Assembly: GCF_007641235.1 (NCBI RefSeq)
Contig: NZ_CP038157.1
Span: 2,298,886-2,362,885, forward strand
Reading direction: 5' to 3'
DNA length: 64,000 bases
From: Corynebacterium sanguinis
Lineage (GTDB): Bacteria > Actinomycetota > Actinomycetes > Mycobacteriales > Mycobacteriaceae
The number at the start of each line of letters is the position of its first letter. The first letter of the stretch is position 1. A program made the translations under genes and the position numbers. Positions 47,441 to 59,672 of the stretch are shown one piece after another. The notes below the pieces were generated by a model. That model was not told the DNA's origin and ran no database searches. It saw nothing but the letters and a program-made list of their open reading frames with translations.

Positions 47441-48460
47441 ATGACTGACCAGACCGCATCGGGCAAGGTGTACCCGGACCGAAATCTCGCCCTCGAACTC
47501 GTCCGCGTGACGGAGGCGGCCGCGCTCGCCTCGGGCCGCTGGGTAGGCCGCGGCAAGAAGAACGAGGGTGACGGCGCTGCGGTCGATGCGATGCGCAAGA
47601 TGATCAACTCGGTCACCATGGACGGGATCATCGTCATCGGCGAGGGCGAAAAGGACGAGGCCCCGATGCTGTACAACGGCGAAAAGGTCGGAAACGGCGA
47701 AGGCGCGCACGTTGACCTCGCGGTGGACCCCGTCGACGGCACGCGCCTGATGGCGGAGGGCCGCCCGAACGCCATCGCGGTGATCGCTGCCGCCGAGCGC
47801 GGTTCGATGTACAACCCGAAGGACGCCTTCTACATGAACAAGATCGCCGTTGGCCCCGAGGCCGCCGGCAAGATCGACATCACCGCCTCGGTGGCGGACA
47901 ACGTGCGCGCCGTGGCAGCGGCAAAGGGTGTCAAGCCCTCCGAGGTCACCGTGGTCGTCCTCGACCGCCCGCGCCACCAGAAGCTGGTCGCGGAGATCCG
48001 CGAGGCCGGCGCGAAGGTCCGCTTCATCATGGACGGCGACGTCGCGGGCGCAATCTCCGCAGCCCAGGACACCAACTCCATCGACCTGATGATGGGCGTC
48101 GGCGGCACCCCGGAGGGCGTCATCGCGGCCTGCGCGCTGAAGTGCCTGGGCGGGGAGATCCAGGGCCAGCTCGCGCCGCAAAACGACGAGGAACGTGAGC
48201 GCGTGCTCGCCGCCGGCCACGACCTAGACCGCGTGCTGTTGATGGATGACCTCGTCTCCACCGACAACACCTACTTCGCAGCGACGGGCGTGACCAACGG
48301 CGACATGCTGCGCGGTGTCTCGTACCGCAAGACCGGCGCGACGACGCGCTCGCTGGTGATGCGCGGCACCTCCGGCACGGTCCGCTACGTCGAGTCGATC
48401 CACCAGCTTTCCAAGCTGCAAGAGTTCTCCGTGGTCGACTACTCTGACCCCACGGAATAA
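47441..48460 (+). CDS. glpX: Class II fructose-1,6-bisphosphatase
   Basis: A 339-residue metal-dependent phosphatase of gluconeogenesis. [32 protein letters not shown] at the start, [16 protein letters not shown] with metal-binding Glu, [24 protein letters not shown] with the Asp-Pro-x-Asp-Gly-Thr site, and [17 protein letters not shown] are the GlpX signature. CAGGAGG precedes the ATG by 9 nt. An inverted repeat CACCCCC (47343-47349) / GGGGGTG (47371-47377) upstream may be regulatory. It is followed after 25 bp by fumC. Confidence 0.94.
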   Translation: MTDQTASGKVYPDRNLALELVRVTEAAALASGRWVGRGKKNEGDGAAVDAMRKMINSVTMDGIIVIGEGEKDEAPMLYNGEKVGNGEGAHVDLAVDPVDGTRLMAEGRPNAIAVIAAAERGSMYNPKDAFYMNKIAVGPEAAGKIDITASVADNVRAVAAAKGVKPSEVTVVVLDRPRHQKLVAEIREAGAKVRFIMDGDVAGAISAAQDTNSIDLMMGVGGTPEGVIAACALKCLGGEIQGQLAPQNDEERERVLAAGHDLDRVLLMDDLVSTDNTYFAATGVTNGDMLRGVSYRKTGATTRSLVMRGTSGTVRYVESIHQLSKLQEFSVVDYSDPTE

Positions 48461-48485
48461 ACACACCTCAAGAAGGAGCTTTTAC

Positions 48486-49886
48486 ATGGCTGATCAGCAG
48501 TACCGCATCGAACACGACACCATGGGCGAGGTCAAGGTCCCCGTGGACGCTCTGTGGCGCGCACAGACCCAGCGCGCTGTGGAGAACTTCCCGATTTCCT
48601 TCCGCGGCCTGGAGTCGCAGCAGATCCGCGCCCTCGGCCTGCTCAAGGCGGCGTGTGCCCAGGTGAACAAGGACATGGGCAACCTCGACGCCGAGAAGGC
48701 CGACGCGATCATCGCTGCAGCGAAGGAGATCGCCGACGGCAAGCACGACGACCAGTTCCCGATCGACGTCTTCCAGACCGGCTCGGGTACCTCCTCGAAC
48801 ATGAACACCAACGAGGTCATCGCGTCTATCGCCAAGGCCAACGGCGTTGAGGTTCACCCCAACGACGACGTGAACATGGGCCAGTCCTCCAACGACACCT
48901 TCCCCACGGCCACCCACGTCGCCGCGACGGAGGCGGCTGTCGAGGACCTCATCCCCGGCCTGAAGGTGCTGCACGACTCGCTTGATGCGAAGGCCAAGGA
49001 GTGGCACTCGGTGGTCAAGTCCGGCCGCACCCATCTGATGGACGCCACCCCTGTCACCCTCGGCCAGGAGTTCTCCGGTTACGCACGCCAGATTGAGCTG
49101 GGCATCCAGCGCGTCGAGGCCACGCTGGAGCGTCTCGGCGAGCTCGCGATCGGCGGCACCGCTGTGGGCACCGGCATCAACACCCCGGCCGACTTCGGCG
49201 CAAGGGTCACCGCCGAGCTGAAGACCCTGACCGGTGTTAAGCAGCTCTCCGAGGCGGAGAACCACTTCGAGGCGCAGGCGAACCGCGACGCGCTCGTCGA
49301 GTTCTCCGGTGCAATGCGCTCGGTCGCGGTGTCGCTGTACAAGATCTCCAACGACATCCGCCTAATGGGCTCCGGCCCGCTCGCCGGCTTCGGCGAGATC
49401 CACCTGCCCGACCTGCAGCCGGGCTCCTCTATCATGCCGGGCAAGGTCAACCCCGTTCTCTGTGAGACCGCCACCCAGGTCTCCGCGCAGGTCATCGGCA
49501 ACGACGCCGGAGTGGCGTTCGCTGGCACCCAGGGCCAGTTCGAGCTCAACGTTTTCATCCCGATGATGGCGCGCAACGTGCTCGAGTCCTCTCGCCTGCT
49601 GGCGAACACCGCTCGCCAGTTCGCCACCAAGCTTGTCGACGGCATTGAGCCGAACATCGAGCGCATGCGCACGCTGGCTGAGTCCTCGCCGTCGATTGTC
49701 ACCCCGCTGAACTCGGCGATCGGCTACGAGAACGCCGCGAAGGTGGCCAAAACCGCGCTCAAGGAAGGCAAGACCATCCGCGAGACGGTCATCGACCTCG
49801 GCTTCGTCGACGGTGACAAGCTCACCGAAGAGGAGCTGGATCGCCGCCTCGACGTGCTGTCCATGGCGAACACCGATCGCAACTAA
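48486..49886 (+). CDS. fumC: Class II fumarate hydratase
   Basis: A 466-residue TCA-cycle enzyme interconverting fumarate and L-malate, iron-independent. Characteristic segments are [20 protein letters not shown] (about 97), [22 protein letters not shown] (about 180), and the family signature [15 protein letters not shown] (about 318) with the mobile loop Ser. AAGGAG lies before the ATG, 25 bp after glpX, so both genes are probably co-transcribed. Confidence 0.94.
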   Translation: MADQQYRIEHDTMGEVKVPVDALWRAQTQRAVENFPISFRGLESQQIRALGLLKAACAQVNKDMGNLDAEKADAIIAAAKEIADGKHDDQFPIDVFQTGSGTSSNMNTNEVIASIAKANGVEVHPNDDVNMGQSSNDTFPTATHVAATEAAVEDLIPGLKVLHDSLDAKAKEWHSVVKSGRTHLMDATPVTLGQEFSGYARQIELGIQRVEATLERLGELAIGGTAVGTGINTPADFGARVTAELKTLTGVKQLSEAENHFEAQANRDALVEFSGAMRSVAVSLYKISNDIRLMGSGPLAGFGEIHLPDLQPGSSIMPGKVNPVLCETATQVSAQVIGNDAGVAFAGTQGQFELNVFIPMMARNVLESSRLLANTARQFATKLVDGIEPNIERMRTLAESSPSIVTPLNSAIGYENAAKVAKTALKEGKTIRETVIDLGFVDGDKLTEEELDRRLDVLSMANTDRN

Positions 49887-49899
49887 AGCAGGAATTTTG

Positions 49900-49922
49900 C
49901 ACAGGGTGTAACATTGCACCCT

Positions 49923-49925
<3 letters not shown>
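49900..49925. promoter_or_regulatory. Operator overlapping the tetR start
   Basis: CACAGGGTG (49900-49908) and CACCCTGTG (49917-49925) form a perfect 9-bp inverted repeat around TAACATTG. The centre holds a -10-like TAACAT, and the right arm contains the GTG start codon. A TetR dimer bound here would block its own transcription. Confidence 0.72.
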
Positions 49926-52566
<2,641 letters not shown>

Positions 52567-52569
52567 GCA

Positions 52570-52607
52570 CACTATTGTGTAGCGAAATCAATGGCTACGC
52601 AATAGTG
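52570..52607. terminator. Hairpin between lipoprotein and acetyltransferase genes
   Basis: CACTATTGTGTAGC (52570-52583) and GCTACGCAATAGTG (52594-52607) form a 14-bp stem with one wobble pair and a 10-nt loop. It lies after the stop of the lipoprotein gene and just before the acetyltransferase start, on the same strand. It may end the first transcript or act as an operator for the second. Confidence 0.55.
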
Positions 52608-52623
52608 CAGGTGCAGTCTAATT

Positions 52624-53208
52624 TTAGTTGGCCTCAATGACGGGGCCGAACTCGCCGGTGGCCTCGTCGAGTGCCCAGCTGATGGTGCCGTTCTCGAACT
52701 CCTGGGTCCAGCCCATCTCGCCCGGGATCGGGGTCTCAGCTGCGGTCGGGAAACCAACGCTACCCTCGCCCCAGTTCTCATCCGCCCAGGTCTCACCAAT
52801 CTTGCCCCAGATCGGAGCGCCACCGGTGTTTTCGTTCCAGGTGATGTAGTGACCGTCAGCGTAGGCTGCAACCCAGCCCTGCTCGGTCTCATCGATGCTC
52901 ATCGGCTCGCCCCAGTCGTCGCCGCCGTACTCGGGAGCGGTGAACTTGTCCATGGCCTCTGCCAGGCCGGCCGGAACCATGGCCTGGGTGCCATCGGCGG
53001 TAGCAACCGGCACGCCGTCGGCGACCTCGGTGCCAGCGGTGGTCGCCTCAGCCGGCTCCTGCGTCTCGGTCATGGTGTTGGTCTCGGTCGCGGTTTCTGC
53101 AACGGTCGTCGCCGCGCCCATGTCGCCCTCTTCGTTGGCGCAGGCGACGAGGCCCACCGAGAGAGCACCAGCTGCGGCGATGACACCAAGCTTGCGAGAA
53201 ATATTCAT
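52624..53208 (-). CDS. LGFP-repeat lipoprotein
   Basis: A 194-residue exported lipoprotein. Signal peptide MNISRKLGVIAAAGALSVGLVAC with lipobox Cys at about 23, then a Thr/Glu/Ala-rich linker (about 30-75), then a domain with LGFP-type repeat sequence: GAPIWGKIGETWADENWGEGSVGFPTAAETPIPG. LGFP repeats are typical of mycolic-acid bacteria and are thought to interact with the cell wall. AAAGGG precedes the ATG at 53208. Confidence 0.78.
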   Translation of the reverse strand: MNISRKLGVIAAAGALSVGLVACANEEGDMGAATTVAETATETNTMTETQEPAEATTAGTEVADGVPVATADGTQAMVPAGLAEAMDKFTAPEYGGDDWGEPMSIDETEQGWVAAYADGHYITWNENTGGAPIWGKIGETWADENWGEGSVGFPTAAETPIPGEMGWTQEFENGTISWALDEATGEFGPVIEAN

Positions 53209-53264
53209 ATCTAAAACCCTTTCCATAGAACGTTGTTTATGCGTACCATTATGCAAACTTTGGG

Positions 53265-53843
53265 TTAACGACGTCCGCGCCTGCCCCCTGTACGGGGGGA
53301 GGAGCGCGAGGACCGCGGCGTCCTCCCCTTCGCCACACCAACGAAATCCTGGATCGGATCGCCGTCCGCCTCCCGCCTCCACACCAGCGCAATGTGCGTC
53401 GCATCGCCATCAGCATCGCGTACCGCGACCTGCTTCTTCGCAAGCATCTTGAGCAGAGGCTTTGGCGCAAAGGCCACGCCAACGTTGGCCGCAACCACGC
53501 GCAGAGACTCTCGCAGCTCGCTTATCGACGCCCCCTGCGACCAACGAAAATTCTCAATCTCCCCCTCGAGGTCCGCCGGCGTCAGCCGCTCGTCGGCAAT
53601 CGCGTAGACCGATTCTTTCGGCACCGCAACCCCGGCCGCCTCGTCGTAGAGCACGACGACGTGGTGGCGGTCGTCGACACGCGCGTCCGGAAGCCGCATC
53701 AGCGCGAGGTCGCACTCCCCCTGCTCGAGCAGGGCAAACGGGTCATCGTGGCCGATCTCACGCAGACCGTGGTCGGTGCCCTGCCGGTAGCGGGAGAACC
53801 ATTTTCCCGGCTCGGTGCCGGTGACGAAACTGAGGCGCAACAT
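53265..53843 (-). CDS. LysR-type substrate-binding domain protein without HTH
   Basis: A 192-residue protein beginning LRLSFVTGTEPGKWFSRYRQ, the start of the effector-binding domain of LysR regulators; DPFALLEQGECDLALMRLPD is the usual internal motif. No helix-turn-helix domain precedes it, and the tail is basic (RTPRSSRSSPRTGGRRGRR). In corynebacteria such stand-alone domains sit beside DUF5997 genes, as here. A DNA-binding or ligand-sensing role is possible; nothing more can be said. Confidence 0.72.
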   Translation of the reverse strand: MLRLSFVTGTEPGKWFSRYRQGTDHGLREIGHDDPFALLEQGECDLALMRLPDARVDDRHHVVVLYDEAAGVAVPKESVYAIADERLTPADLEGEIENFRWSQGASISELRESLRVVAANVGVAFAPKPLLKMLAKKQVAVRDADGDATHIALVWRREADGDPIQDFVGVAKGRTPRSSRSSPRTGGRRGRR

Positions 53844-53866
53844 GCCAAAATGCTACCGTCGAACCC

Positions 53867-54211
53867 ATGACTGACTCGACTAAACCCTCCGGCACGGCGA
53901 TGAAGCCCGCAACCGCCGCCGCGAAACTGGGCATCTACCTCCCCGCCACCCCGGACGAGTTCCGCGAGGGCGCGATCACCCACGCGCGCCTGCGCGAGCT
54001 GCAGGCCAATCCTCCCGAGTGGCTGACGGAGCTACGCCTGAACGGACCCCATCCCCGCCCCGAAGTGGCGCGCAAGCTCGGGATCAGCATCACCGCCTTG
54101 AAGAAGAACGGCATGGATTCCCCCCTGACCACCGAGCAGATCAGCGCCCTGCTCAAAGATCAGCCCGAGTGGCTGCGGGCCGCTCGCGCGACCCATGCCG
54201 CCGAGCGCTAG
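53867..54211 (+). CDS. DUF5997 family protein
   Basis: A 114-residue protein: [63 protein letters not shown] is the full DUF5997 pattern, including a probable HTH-like [13 protein letters not shown]. The function of this actinobacterial family is unknown. Divergent from the LysR-domain gene (23 bp) and convergent with glyA with a 4-bp overlap. Confidence 0.8.
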   Translation: MTDSTKPSGTAMKPATAAAKLGIYLPATPDEFREGAITHARLRELQANPPEWLTELRLNGPHPRPEVARKLGISITALKKNGMDSPLTTEQISALLKDQPEWLRAARATHAAER

Positions 54212-55500
54212 ATCATCTTCCAGCTTTCCAGCTCCGGGTAGAGCGGGTACTTCTCGGCGAGAGCATCCACGCGGGCGTGCAGCGCTTCGCGGTCCGCAGA
54301 ATCGCCCATGATCAGGGTCTCCGCGATGATCTCGGCGACCTCGGTAAAGTCCTCGTCGCCGAAGCCGCGGGTCGCAAGCGCGGAGGTTCCGATGCGCAGA
54401 CCGGAGGTGACCTTCGGCGGGCGCGGGTCGAACGGCACTGCGTTGCGGTTGACGGTGATGCCCACGGAGTGGAGCAGGTCCTCGGCTTGCTGGCCATCCA
54501 TGTCGGAGTTGCGCAGATCAACGAGGACGAGGTGGACGTCGGTGCCGCCGGAGACGACGTCGACGCCGGCAACCTTGGCGTCGTCACGCGTGAGCCTCTC
54601 GGCGAGGATGTGCGCGCCGTTCAGCGTGCGCTGCTGGCGGTCCTTGAACTCGGGCGTGCCGGCGATCTTGAACGCCGTCGCCTTCGCGGCGACCGCGTGC
54701 ATCAGGGGACCGCCCTGCTGGCCGGGGAACACTGCGGAGTTGAGCTTCTTGTGCAGCTCGAGGTCGTTGGTGAGGATGAACCCGGAGCGCGGGCCGCCGA
54801 GTGTCTTGTGCACCGTGGATGACACGACGTGGGCGTGCGGCACGGGAGAGGGGTGCAGGCCCGCGGCGACGAGGCCCGCGAAGTGCGCCATGTCGACCCA
54901 CAGGTACGCGCCGACCTCGTCGGCAATCGAGCGGAACTCTGCGAAATCCTGCTGGCGCGGGTATGCCGACCAGCCAGCGATGAGCACCTTCGGCTTGACC
55001 TCGCGCGCCTGCTCGCGCAGCTTCGCCATATCAATCTGGTGGGTGTCAGGCTCCACCTGGTAGGCGGCGACGTTGTACAGACGGCCGGAGAAGTTGATCT
55101 TCATTCCGTGAGTGAGGTGACCCCCGTGGGCGAGGTCTAGGCCCAGAATCGTGTCGCCCGGCTCCGCCAGCGCCATGAGCACGGCGGCGTTGGCCTGCGC
55201 GCCGGAGTGGGGCTGCACGTTGGCGTACTGCGCGCCGAATACTTCCTTCGCGCGGTCGCGGGCGAGGTCCTCGACGACGTCGACGAACTCGCAGCCGCCG
55301 TAGTAGCGGCGCCCCGGGTAGCCCTCGGCGTACTTGTTGGTCAGCACGGAACCCTGCGCCTGCAGCACAGCGCGCGGCACGAAGTTCTCAGACGCGATCA
55401 TTTCCAGCGTGTGCCGCTGGCGCCCGAGCTCATTGACAATGGCCTCATGGACTTCGGGGTCCAGTGAGGAGAGATCCTGGTAGCGGAGGTCTTCAGACAC
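54208..55500 (-). CDS. glyA: Serine hydroxymethyltransferase
   Basis: A 430-residue PLP enzyme converting serine and tetrahydrofolate to glycine and methylene-tetrahydrofolate. The PLP lysine lies in [17 protein letters not shown] (about 230), with the conserved [12 protein letters not shown] before it and [16 protein letters not shown] near residue 95. The GTG at 55500 ([10 protein letters not shown]) follows GAAAGGACC. Length is as expected. Divergent from coaA. Confidence 0.95.
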   Translation of the reverse strand: MSEDLRYQDLSSLDPEVHEAIVNELGRQRHTLEMIASENFVPRAVLQAQGSVLTNKYAEGYPGRRYYGGCEFVDVVEDLARDRAKEVFGAQYANVQPHSGAQANAAVLMALAEPGDTILGLDLAHGGHLTHGMKINFSGRLYNVAAYQVEPDTHQIDMAKLREQAREVKPKVLIAGWSAYPRQQDFAEFRSIADEVGAYLWVDMAHFAGLVAAGLHPSPVPHAHVVSSTVHKTLGGPRSGFILTNDLELHKKLNSAVFPGQQGGPLMHAVAAKATAFKIAGTPEFKDRQQRTLNGAHILAERLTRDDAKVAGVDVVSGGTDVHLVLVDLRNSDMDGQQAEDLLHSVGITVNRNAVPFDPRPPKVTSGLRIGTSALATRGFGDEDFTEVAEIIAETLIMGDSADREALHARVDALAEKYPLYPELESWKMI

Positions 55501-55589
55501 GGTTTCACGGGTCCTTTCGTATCGGGGGGCTGACCGCTAAAGACAGCCATTTTCAGCCAGTATAGGCACCAAATGCCACAATGGTGGCC

Positions 55590-56522
55590 ATGTCGCGTCC
55601 CGCTGATTCCAGCCCCTCAAGCCCGTACGTGGACTTCCGCCGCGAGGATTGGAGCCGCCGCCGCGCGGCCATGCCCCAGGTGCTAACGGAAGACGAGCTT
55701 GCCCAGCTCTCCGGCATCGGCGAAAACATCGACCTGCACGAGGTGGCGGACATCTACCTGCCCATCTCGCGCCTCATCCACCTGCGCGTCGAGGCCGCGC
55801 AACGGCTCAACGCGGCCAGCGCGATGTTCTTAGGCGAGTCGATGCGGGTGCCCTACATCATCGGGGTTGCCGGCTCGGTGGCCGTGGGCAAGTCCACCAC
55901 CGCTCGCCTTTTACAGGTGCTGCTACAGCGCTGGGAGTCCCACCCCCGGGTCGACCTCGTGACCACCGACGGATTCCTCTACCCCACAAAGACACTGCGC
56001 GAACGCGGCCTTCTGCAGCGCAAGGGGTTCCCGGAATCCTACGACCGCCGCAACCTCATGCGCTTTGTCACCGATGTCAAGTCCGGAGCCCCCGCGGTGG
56101 AAGCACCTGTGTACTCGCACAAGCTCTACGACATCATCCCCGGCGAGCACCAGCTTGTGGACAGGCCCGACATCCTCATCCTCGAGGGCCTCAACGTCTT
56201 GCAGACCGGCCCGACCCTGATGATCTCGGACCTGTTCGACTTCTCCGTCTACGTTGACGCCAAAACCGAGCACATCGAGCGCTGGTACATCGACCGCTTC
56301 CTTCAGCTGCGCACGACAGCCTTCCGCGAGCCTGGCGCTCACTTCGCACGATTCGCCGAGCTTGACGACGCCTCCGCGACGCGCGAGGCCCGCGAAATCT
56401 GGCAGTCGATCAACCTCCCGAACCTCGTGGAAAACATCCTGCCCACCCGCGTGCGCGCTTCGCTCGTGCTGGGTAAGGGCTCCGATCACTCCGTACAGCG
56501 CGTTCGTATGCGCAAGATGTAG
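55590..56522 (+). CDS. coaA: Type I pantothenate kinase
   Basis: A 310-residue kinase, first step of coenzyme A synthesis. Walker A is [17 protein letters not shown] (about 93-100); [31 protein letters not shown] is the family signature with the catalytic Asp, and [14 protein letters not shown] a later conserved strand. An ATG 9 nt upstream is possible; the chosen one yields MSRPADSS, like relatives. A -10-like TATAGG lies at about 55560. Confidence 0.93.
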   Translation: MSRPADSSPSSPYVDFRREDWSRRRAAMPQVLTEDELAQLSGIGENIDLHEVADIYLPISRLIHLRVEAAQRLNAASAMFLGESMRVPYIIGVAGSVAVGKSTTARLLQVLLQRWESHPRVDLVTTDGFLYPTKTLRERGLLQRKGFPESYDRRNLMRFVTDVKSGAPAVEAPVYSHKLYDIIPGEHQLVDRPDILILEGLNVLQTGPTLMISDLFDFSVYVDAKTEHIERWYIDRFLQLRTTAFREPGAHFARFAELDDASATREAREIWQSINLPNLVENILPTRVRASLVLGKGSDHSVQRVRMRKM

Positions 56523-57293
56523 CTACTTGCCAAAGCGGCGCGAGCGCTGCGAGTAGTCGCGCAGCGCGCGCAGGAAGTCGATCTTGCGAAATGCCGGCCA
56601 GTAGGTGTCGGTAAACCAGATCTCCGAGTACGCCGCCTGCCAGAGCAGGAACCCGCTCAGGCGCTGCTCGCCGGAGGTGCGGATCACCAAATCCGGGTCC
56701 GGCTGGCCGGAAGTGTAGAGGTTTTCCCCGATCGAGTCGACGGTGACGCGGCTCGCCAAACCTTCGGCAGCGGTTCCGGAGGCGAGCTCGTCGCCAAGCA
56801 ATGTGCGCACGGCGTCGACGATCTCTTGGCGCCCGCCGTAGCCGACCGCGATGTTGACGCTGAGCCCACGCTTCGCGCTTGTCGCCGCGGCCGAGCGCTG
56901 CATCCGCTCCGCTACCTCCGGGGGCAGAAGCTCAAGGTGGCCGACAAGCTTGATGCGGCACGAGTAATCCTCCGCCGCCAAGTCCGCGACGACGTCGGAG
57001 ATGATGTCGAAAAGCAGCTCAACCTCTTCGGTCGTGCGCTGCAGGTTTTCGGTGGACAGCAGGTAGATGGTGACAACATCGATGTCCATCTCGGCCGACC
57101 AGCGCACCAGCTCGCCGATCTTCGCTGCGCCGGCGCGGTGGCCGTGGGAGACGTCGGTGTAACCGACCTGTCGCGCCCAGCGCCGGTTGCCGTCGGCCAT
57201 CACCGCGATGTGCCGCGGGCGCTTCTTGCCACGCAGGTCACGCCTCAACCGCGCCTCGTAGAGGCGGTAGAGGATTCTCGACAGCACAGTCAC
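56523..57293 (-). CDS. uppS: Cis-isoprenyl diphosphate synthase
   Basis: A 256-residue enzyme extending isoprenyl diphosphates in cis. HIAVMADGNRRWARQVG holds the catalytic Asp and RNRRWA region (about 28-40); YLLSTENLQRTTEE, NIAVGYGGRQEIV and DLVIRTSGEQRLSGFLLWQAAYSEIWFTDTYWP are the other conserved motifs. Actinobacteria have a short-chain (Z-farnesyl) and a long-chain (decaprenyl/undecaprenyl) enzyme; which this is cannot be decided. It starts with GTG and is convergent with coaA, one base apart. Confidence 0.88.
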   Translation of the reverse strand: MTVLSRILYRLYEARLRRDLRGKKRPRHIAVMADGNRRWARQVGYTDVSHGHRAGAAKIGELVRWSAEMDIDVVTIYLLSTENLQRTTEEVELLFDIISDVVADLAAEDYSCRIKLVGHLELLPPEVAERMQRSAAATSAKRGLSVNIAVGYGGRQEIVDAVRTLLGDELASGTAAEGLASRVTVDSIGENLYTSGQPDPDLVIRTSGEQRLSGFLLWQAAYSEIWFTDTYWPAFRKIDFLRALRDYSQRSRRFGK

Positions 57294-57316
57294 GATTCCA
57301 CCCTACAGCCGAGCGG

Positions 57317-57613
57317 TTAGATAAAGCGCTGACGACGACGGTCGAGCACGCCCGCCTCGGCCATGGCCGCGTCAATTGCCTCCTGGTCGAAAGGGTCGAT
57401 ACCGTGCTGCTCCGCAAACAGCCGACGCCGGTTAAAGCGCGACAGCCTGCGGTGGAAGGCGAAGCCGAGACTCAAGATCACCACCGCGAGGGCGACGACG
57501 ATGAGCATGCCGATCGGCGAGGCCTTGCCGAACTCCGGCCCAACCGGGGTCTCCGGCGGAGCCTGCGCGAGGATCCAGCCCGAGGCGTTGGTTAGCGCGG
57601 CGGTACCGATCAT
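57317..57613 (-). CDS. Small membrane protein downstream of mca
   Basis: A 98-residue protein with a membrane helix at about 32-52 (GMLIVVALAVVILSLGFAF) and a basic cytosolic C-terminus (RRLSRFNRRRLFAEQHGIDPFDQEAIDAAMAEAGVLDRRRQRF). Its ATG overlaps the mca stop by 4 nt, so the two are coupled. Similar short proteins follow mca in corynebacteria; no function known. Confidence 0.7.
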   Translation of the reverse strand: MIGTAALTNASGWILAQAPPETPVGPEFGKASPIGMLIVVALAVVILSLGFAFHRRLSRFNRRRLFAEQHGIDPFDQEAIDAAMAEAGVLDRRRQRFI

Positions 57614-58482
57614 TGCTTATCCTCCGTCTCGCTGATGCCCGCGAACAAGTCGTCCTCAGGTAGGTGCGTGGACACGCGGGTCTTGGCCAGCTCGAACTCC
57701 TCGGTCGGCCAGACCGCCTGCTGGTCCTCGACCGGGCTGGCAAGGAACGCGCCGGCGGGATCGATCTGCGTGGCGTGGGCGGTCAGCGCCTCGGCGCGGT
57801 GGCCAAAGTACTCACCGCACTCAATGCGAGTGGTGACACGGCTCATCACGTCCGCCTCGTTTTCCTTCCACCGCTTGATCATGTAACCGTAGGGGCTCTT
57901 GGCGCCCTGCTCGATCAGGCGGTCGTGGAGCAGCTGCATCCGCTGCAGGATAAAGCCGTGTGTGTAGTACAGCTTTAGCGGCGTCCACGGCTCACCGGCC
58001 TCGGGCGCGAACCCCGGGTCGCCCGCCTTCTCCCACGCCTCCATGGAAATCTCGTGCACCTTGAGGTGATCCGGGTGCGGGTAGCCACCGTTCTCGTCGT
58101 AGGTGATAATCACGTGCGGCTTGAACTCGCGGATGACCTTAACCAAAGACGTGGTCGCCTCGGTGGTGTCCGCGAGCGCGAAGCAGCCCTCGGGCAAGGG
58201 CGGCAGGGGGTCGCCTTGGGGCAGACCGGAATCCTCGTAGCCCATCCACTCGTGCTCCACACCCAGCGCAGCCGCGGCGCGGGCCATTTCCTCACGGCGC
58301 ACATCCATGATGTTCTCGAGCACGCCGGGGCGATTCATCGCTGGGTTCAAAATGTCGCCGCGCTTGCCGTCCGTGCAGGTTACAACCTTGACGCGGTGCC
58401 CCTCGGAGGCGTAGCGCGCCATCGTCGCTGCCCCCTTCGACGACTCGTCATCTGGGTGGGCGTGAACTGCCAAAAGGCGCAT
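57610..58482 (-). CDS. mca: Mycothiol S-conjugate amidase
   Basis: A 290-residue zinc amidase of the LmbE/PIG-L fold. LLAVHAHPDDESSKGAATMARY carries the first zinc ligands (HPDDE), ITYDENGGYPHPDHLKVHE the third His and catalytic region. It cleaves mycothiol conjugates of toxins and drugs so that the mercapturate can leave the cell; it also tells that this organism uses mycothiol. Length separates it from the MshB deacetylase by context only weakly, but the 290-residue size and KGDILNPAMNRP-type segment favour Mca. Confidence 0.9.
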   Translation of the reverse strand: MRLLAVHAHPDDESSKGAATMARYASEGHRVKVVTCTDGKRGDILNPAMNRPGVLENIMDVRREEMARAAAALGVEHEWMGYEDSGLPQGDPLPPLPEGCFALADTTEATTSLVKVIREFKPHVIITYDENGGYPHPDHLKVHEISMEAWEKAGDPGFAPEAGEPWTPLKLYYTHGFILQRMQLLHDRLIEQGAKSPYGYMIKRWKENEADVMSRVTTRIECGEYFGHRAEALTAHATQIDPAGAFLASPVEDQQAVWPTEEFELAKTRVSTHLPEDDLFAGISETEDKQ

Positions 58483-58589
58483 GCAGCATCTCCAGCCGTC
58501 GTAGGTTAAGTTACTAAGTATTAAGTATTAGGCCATCTTAGTACTATTGATGCAAAAGTCATTACTGCCACTAGCGAGGATGCCCCACT

Positions 58590-59069
58590 GTGCCCGATAC
58601 CGACCTTGCCCGCCCGACAAGCCGCTACGGCGACCAGGATTCCGCGAGGGCGCCCCGCGGGATCGGCGGCAAAGTGTTGGCTATCGCGGCGTTGCTCATG
58701 GTGGCGCTCGTAATCGCGGCGGCGGCGCGTAACTACCTGCAGCGCCAAGCAGTGCCCGTCACCGCAAGCTTTATCACCCAGGAAGCTGTCGACGACGCCA
58801 CCACCCGGCTGTGGATCGACGTCACCCGCCGCGACCCGTCCATCGACTCGTACTGCATCGTCACCGCGGTCAACTACGACTTCGCTGAGGTGGGGCGCAG
58901 AGAAGTCATCATCCCCGCAGGTGGCGACGAGCTCATCCACGTCGGCGTCGACCTTCCTGTGCGCGAGCCCGCCGTGTCCGGGCGTGTCTACGGCTGCTCG
59001 GAAAACATCCCCTTCTACATGGACACATCCAGGACCTACACTGCGGCTTATCCCACGCCCGCGCCGTGA
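58590..59069 (+). CDS. DUF4307 membrane protein
   Basis: A 159-residue protein. One membrane helix at about 28-48 (VLAIAALLMVALVIAAAA), then an outer domain VPVTASFITQEAVDDATTRLWIDVTRRDPSIDSYCIVTAVNYDFAEVGRREV with two Cys (CIVTAV, YGCSEN) that may form a disulfide. This is the actinobacterial DUF4307 pattern, usually between mca and greA as here. The start is a GTG at 58590. Function unknown. Confidence 0.82.
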   Translation: MPDTDLARPTSRYGDQDSARAPRGIGGKVLAIAALLMVALVIAAAARNYLQRQAVPVTASFITQEAVDDATTRLWIDVTRRDPSIDSYCIVTAVNYDFAEVGRREVIIPAGGDELIHVGVDLPVREPAVSGRVYGCSENIPFYMDTSRTYTAAYPTPAP

Positions 59070-59111
59070 TAGAATTCGGCCCAGTATTAGCATGTAACGG
59101 AAGGTTTATAT

Positions 59112-59651
59112 ATGGCTGAGACCCAGAAGCAGTACATCACCCCGGAGATGAAGGCGAAGCTCGAGAACGAGCTGCAGGCTCTCATCGACAACCGCCCGGT
59201 CATCGCCGCCGAGATCAACGAGCGCCGCGAGGAAGGCGACCTGAAGGAAAACGCTGGCTACGACGCCGCACGCGAACAGCAGGATCAAGAAGAAGCCCGC
59301 ATCAAGCAGATCTCCGAGATCCTGGCGAATGCCACCACCGAGCGCTCCGGCGTCATCGAGGGTGTCGCCCAGGTCGGCTCCGTCGTCCACGTCTTCTACA
59401 ACGGCGACGAGAGCGACAAGGAAACCTTCCTCATCGGCACCCGCGCCGCCTCCACCGGCAACAAGGACCTGGAGACCTACTCCGAGAACTCCCCGCTGGG
59501 CGCCGCGGTTGTTGGTGCTTCCGAGGGTGAGACCCGCTCCTACAACGCCCCGAACGGGCGCGAGATCTCGGTAACCATCGTCTCTGCCGAGCCATACGAT
59601 TCAGACAAGGCTGCGACCCCGCGCGCGGGGTCGCAGAGGAAAACTTCTTGA
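59112..59651 (+). CDS. greA: Transcription elongation factor GreA
   Basis: A 179-residue factor that rescues backtracked RNA polymerase. The N-terminal coiled coil has the tip acidic residues in ERREEGDLKENAGYDAAREQQ (about 37-57), and the C-terminal domain ENSPLGAAVVGASEGETRSYNAPNGREISVTIVSAEPY is complete. The last about 14 residues (AATPRAGSQRKTS) are beyond the family end and coincide with a perfect GC-rich hairpin. GAAGG precedes the ATG. Confidence 0.93.
   Translation: MAETQKQYITPEMKAKLENELQALIDNRPVIAAEINERREEGDLKENAGYDAAREQQDQEEARIKQISEILANATTERSGVIEGVAQVGSVVHVFYNGDESDKETFLIGTRAASTGNKDLETYSENSPLGAAVVGASEGETRSYNAPNGREISVTIVSAEPYDSDKAATPRAGSQRKTS
59611..59636. terminator. GC-rich hairpin inside the greA end
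   Basis: CTGCGACCCCGC (59611-59622) and GCGGGGTCGCAG (59625-59636) pair perfectly. They lie within the last codons of greA, followed by a moderately T-rich stretch (ACTTCTTGAGATTTT). Probably the greA terminator, read through by the ribosome. Confidence 0.65.
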
Positions 59652-59672
59652 GATTTTAAGGACGGCATCACA

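Noticed and set aside
49914..49922. TTG start for the TetR gene
   Set aside because: It lies between the arms of the operator, near the -10; the GTG at 49923 fits a leaderless start better.
58505..58535. Short AT-rich direct repeats (TACTAAGTATTAAGTATTAGG)
   Set aside because: Too short and imperfect for iterons or CRISPR; probably the mca/DUF4307 promoter region.
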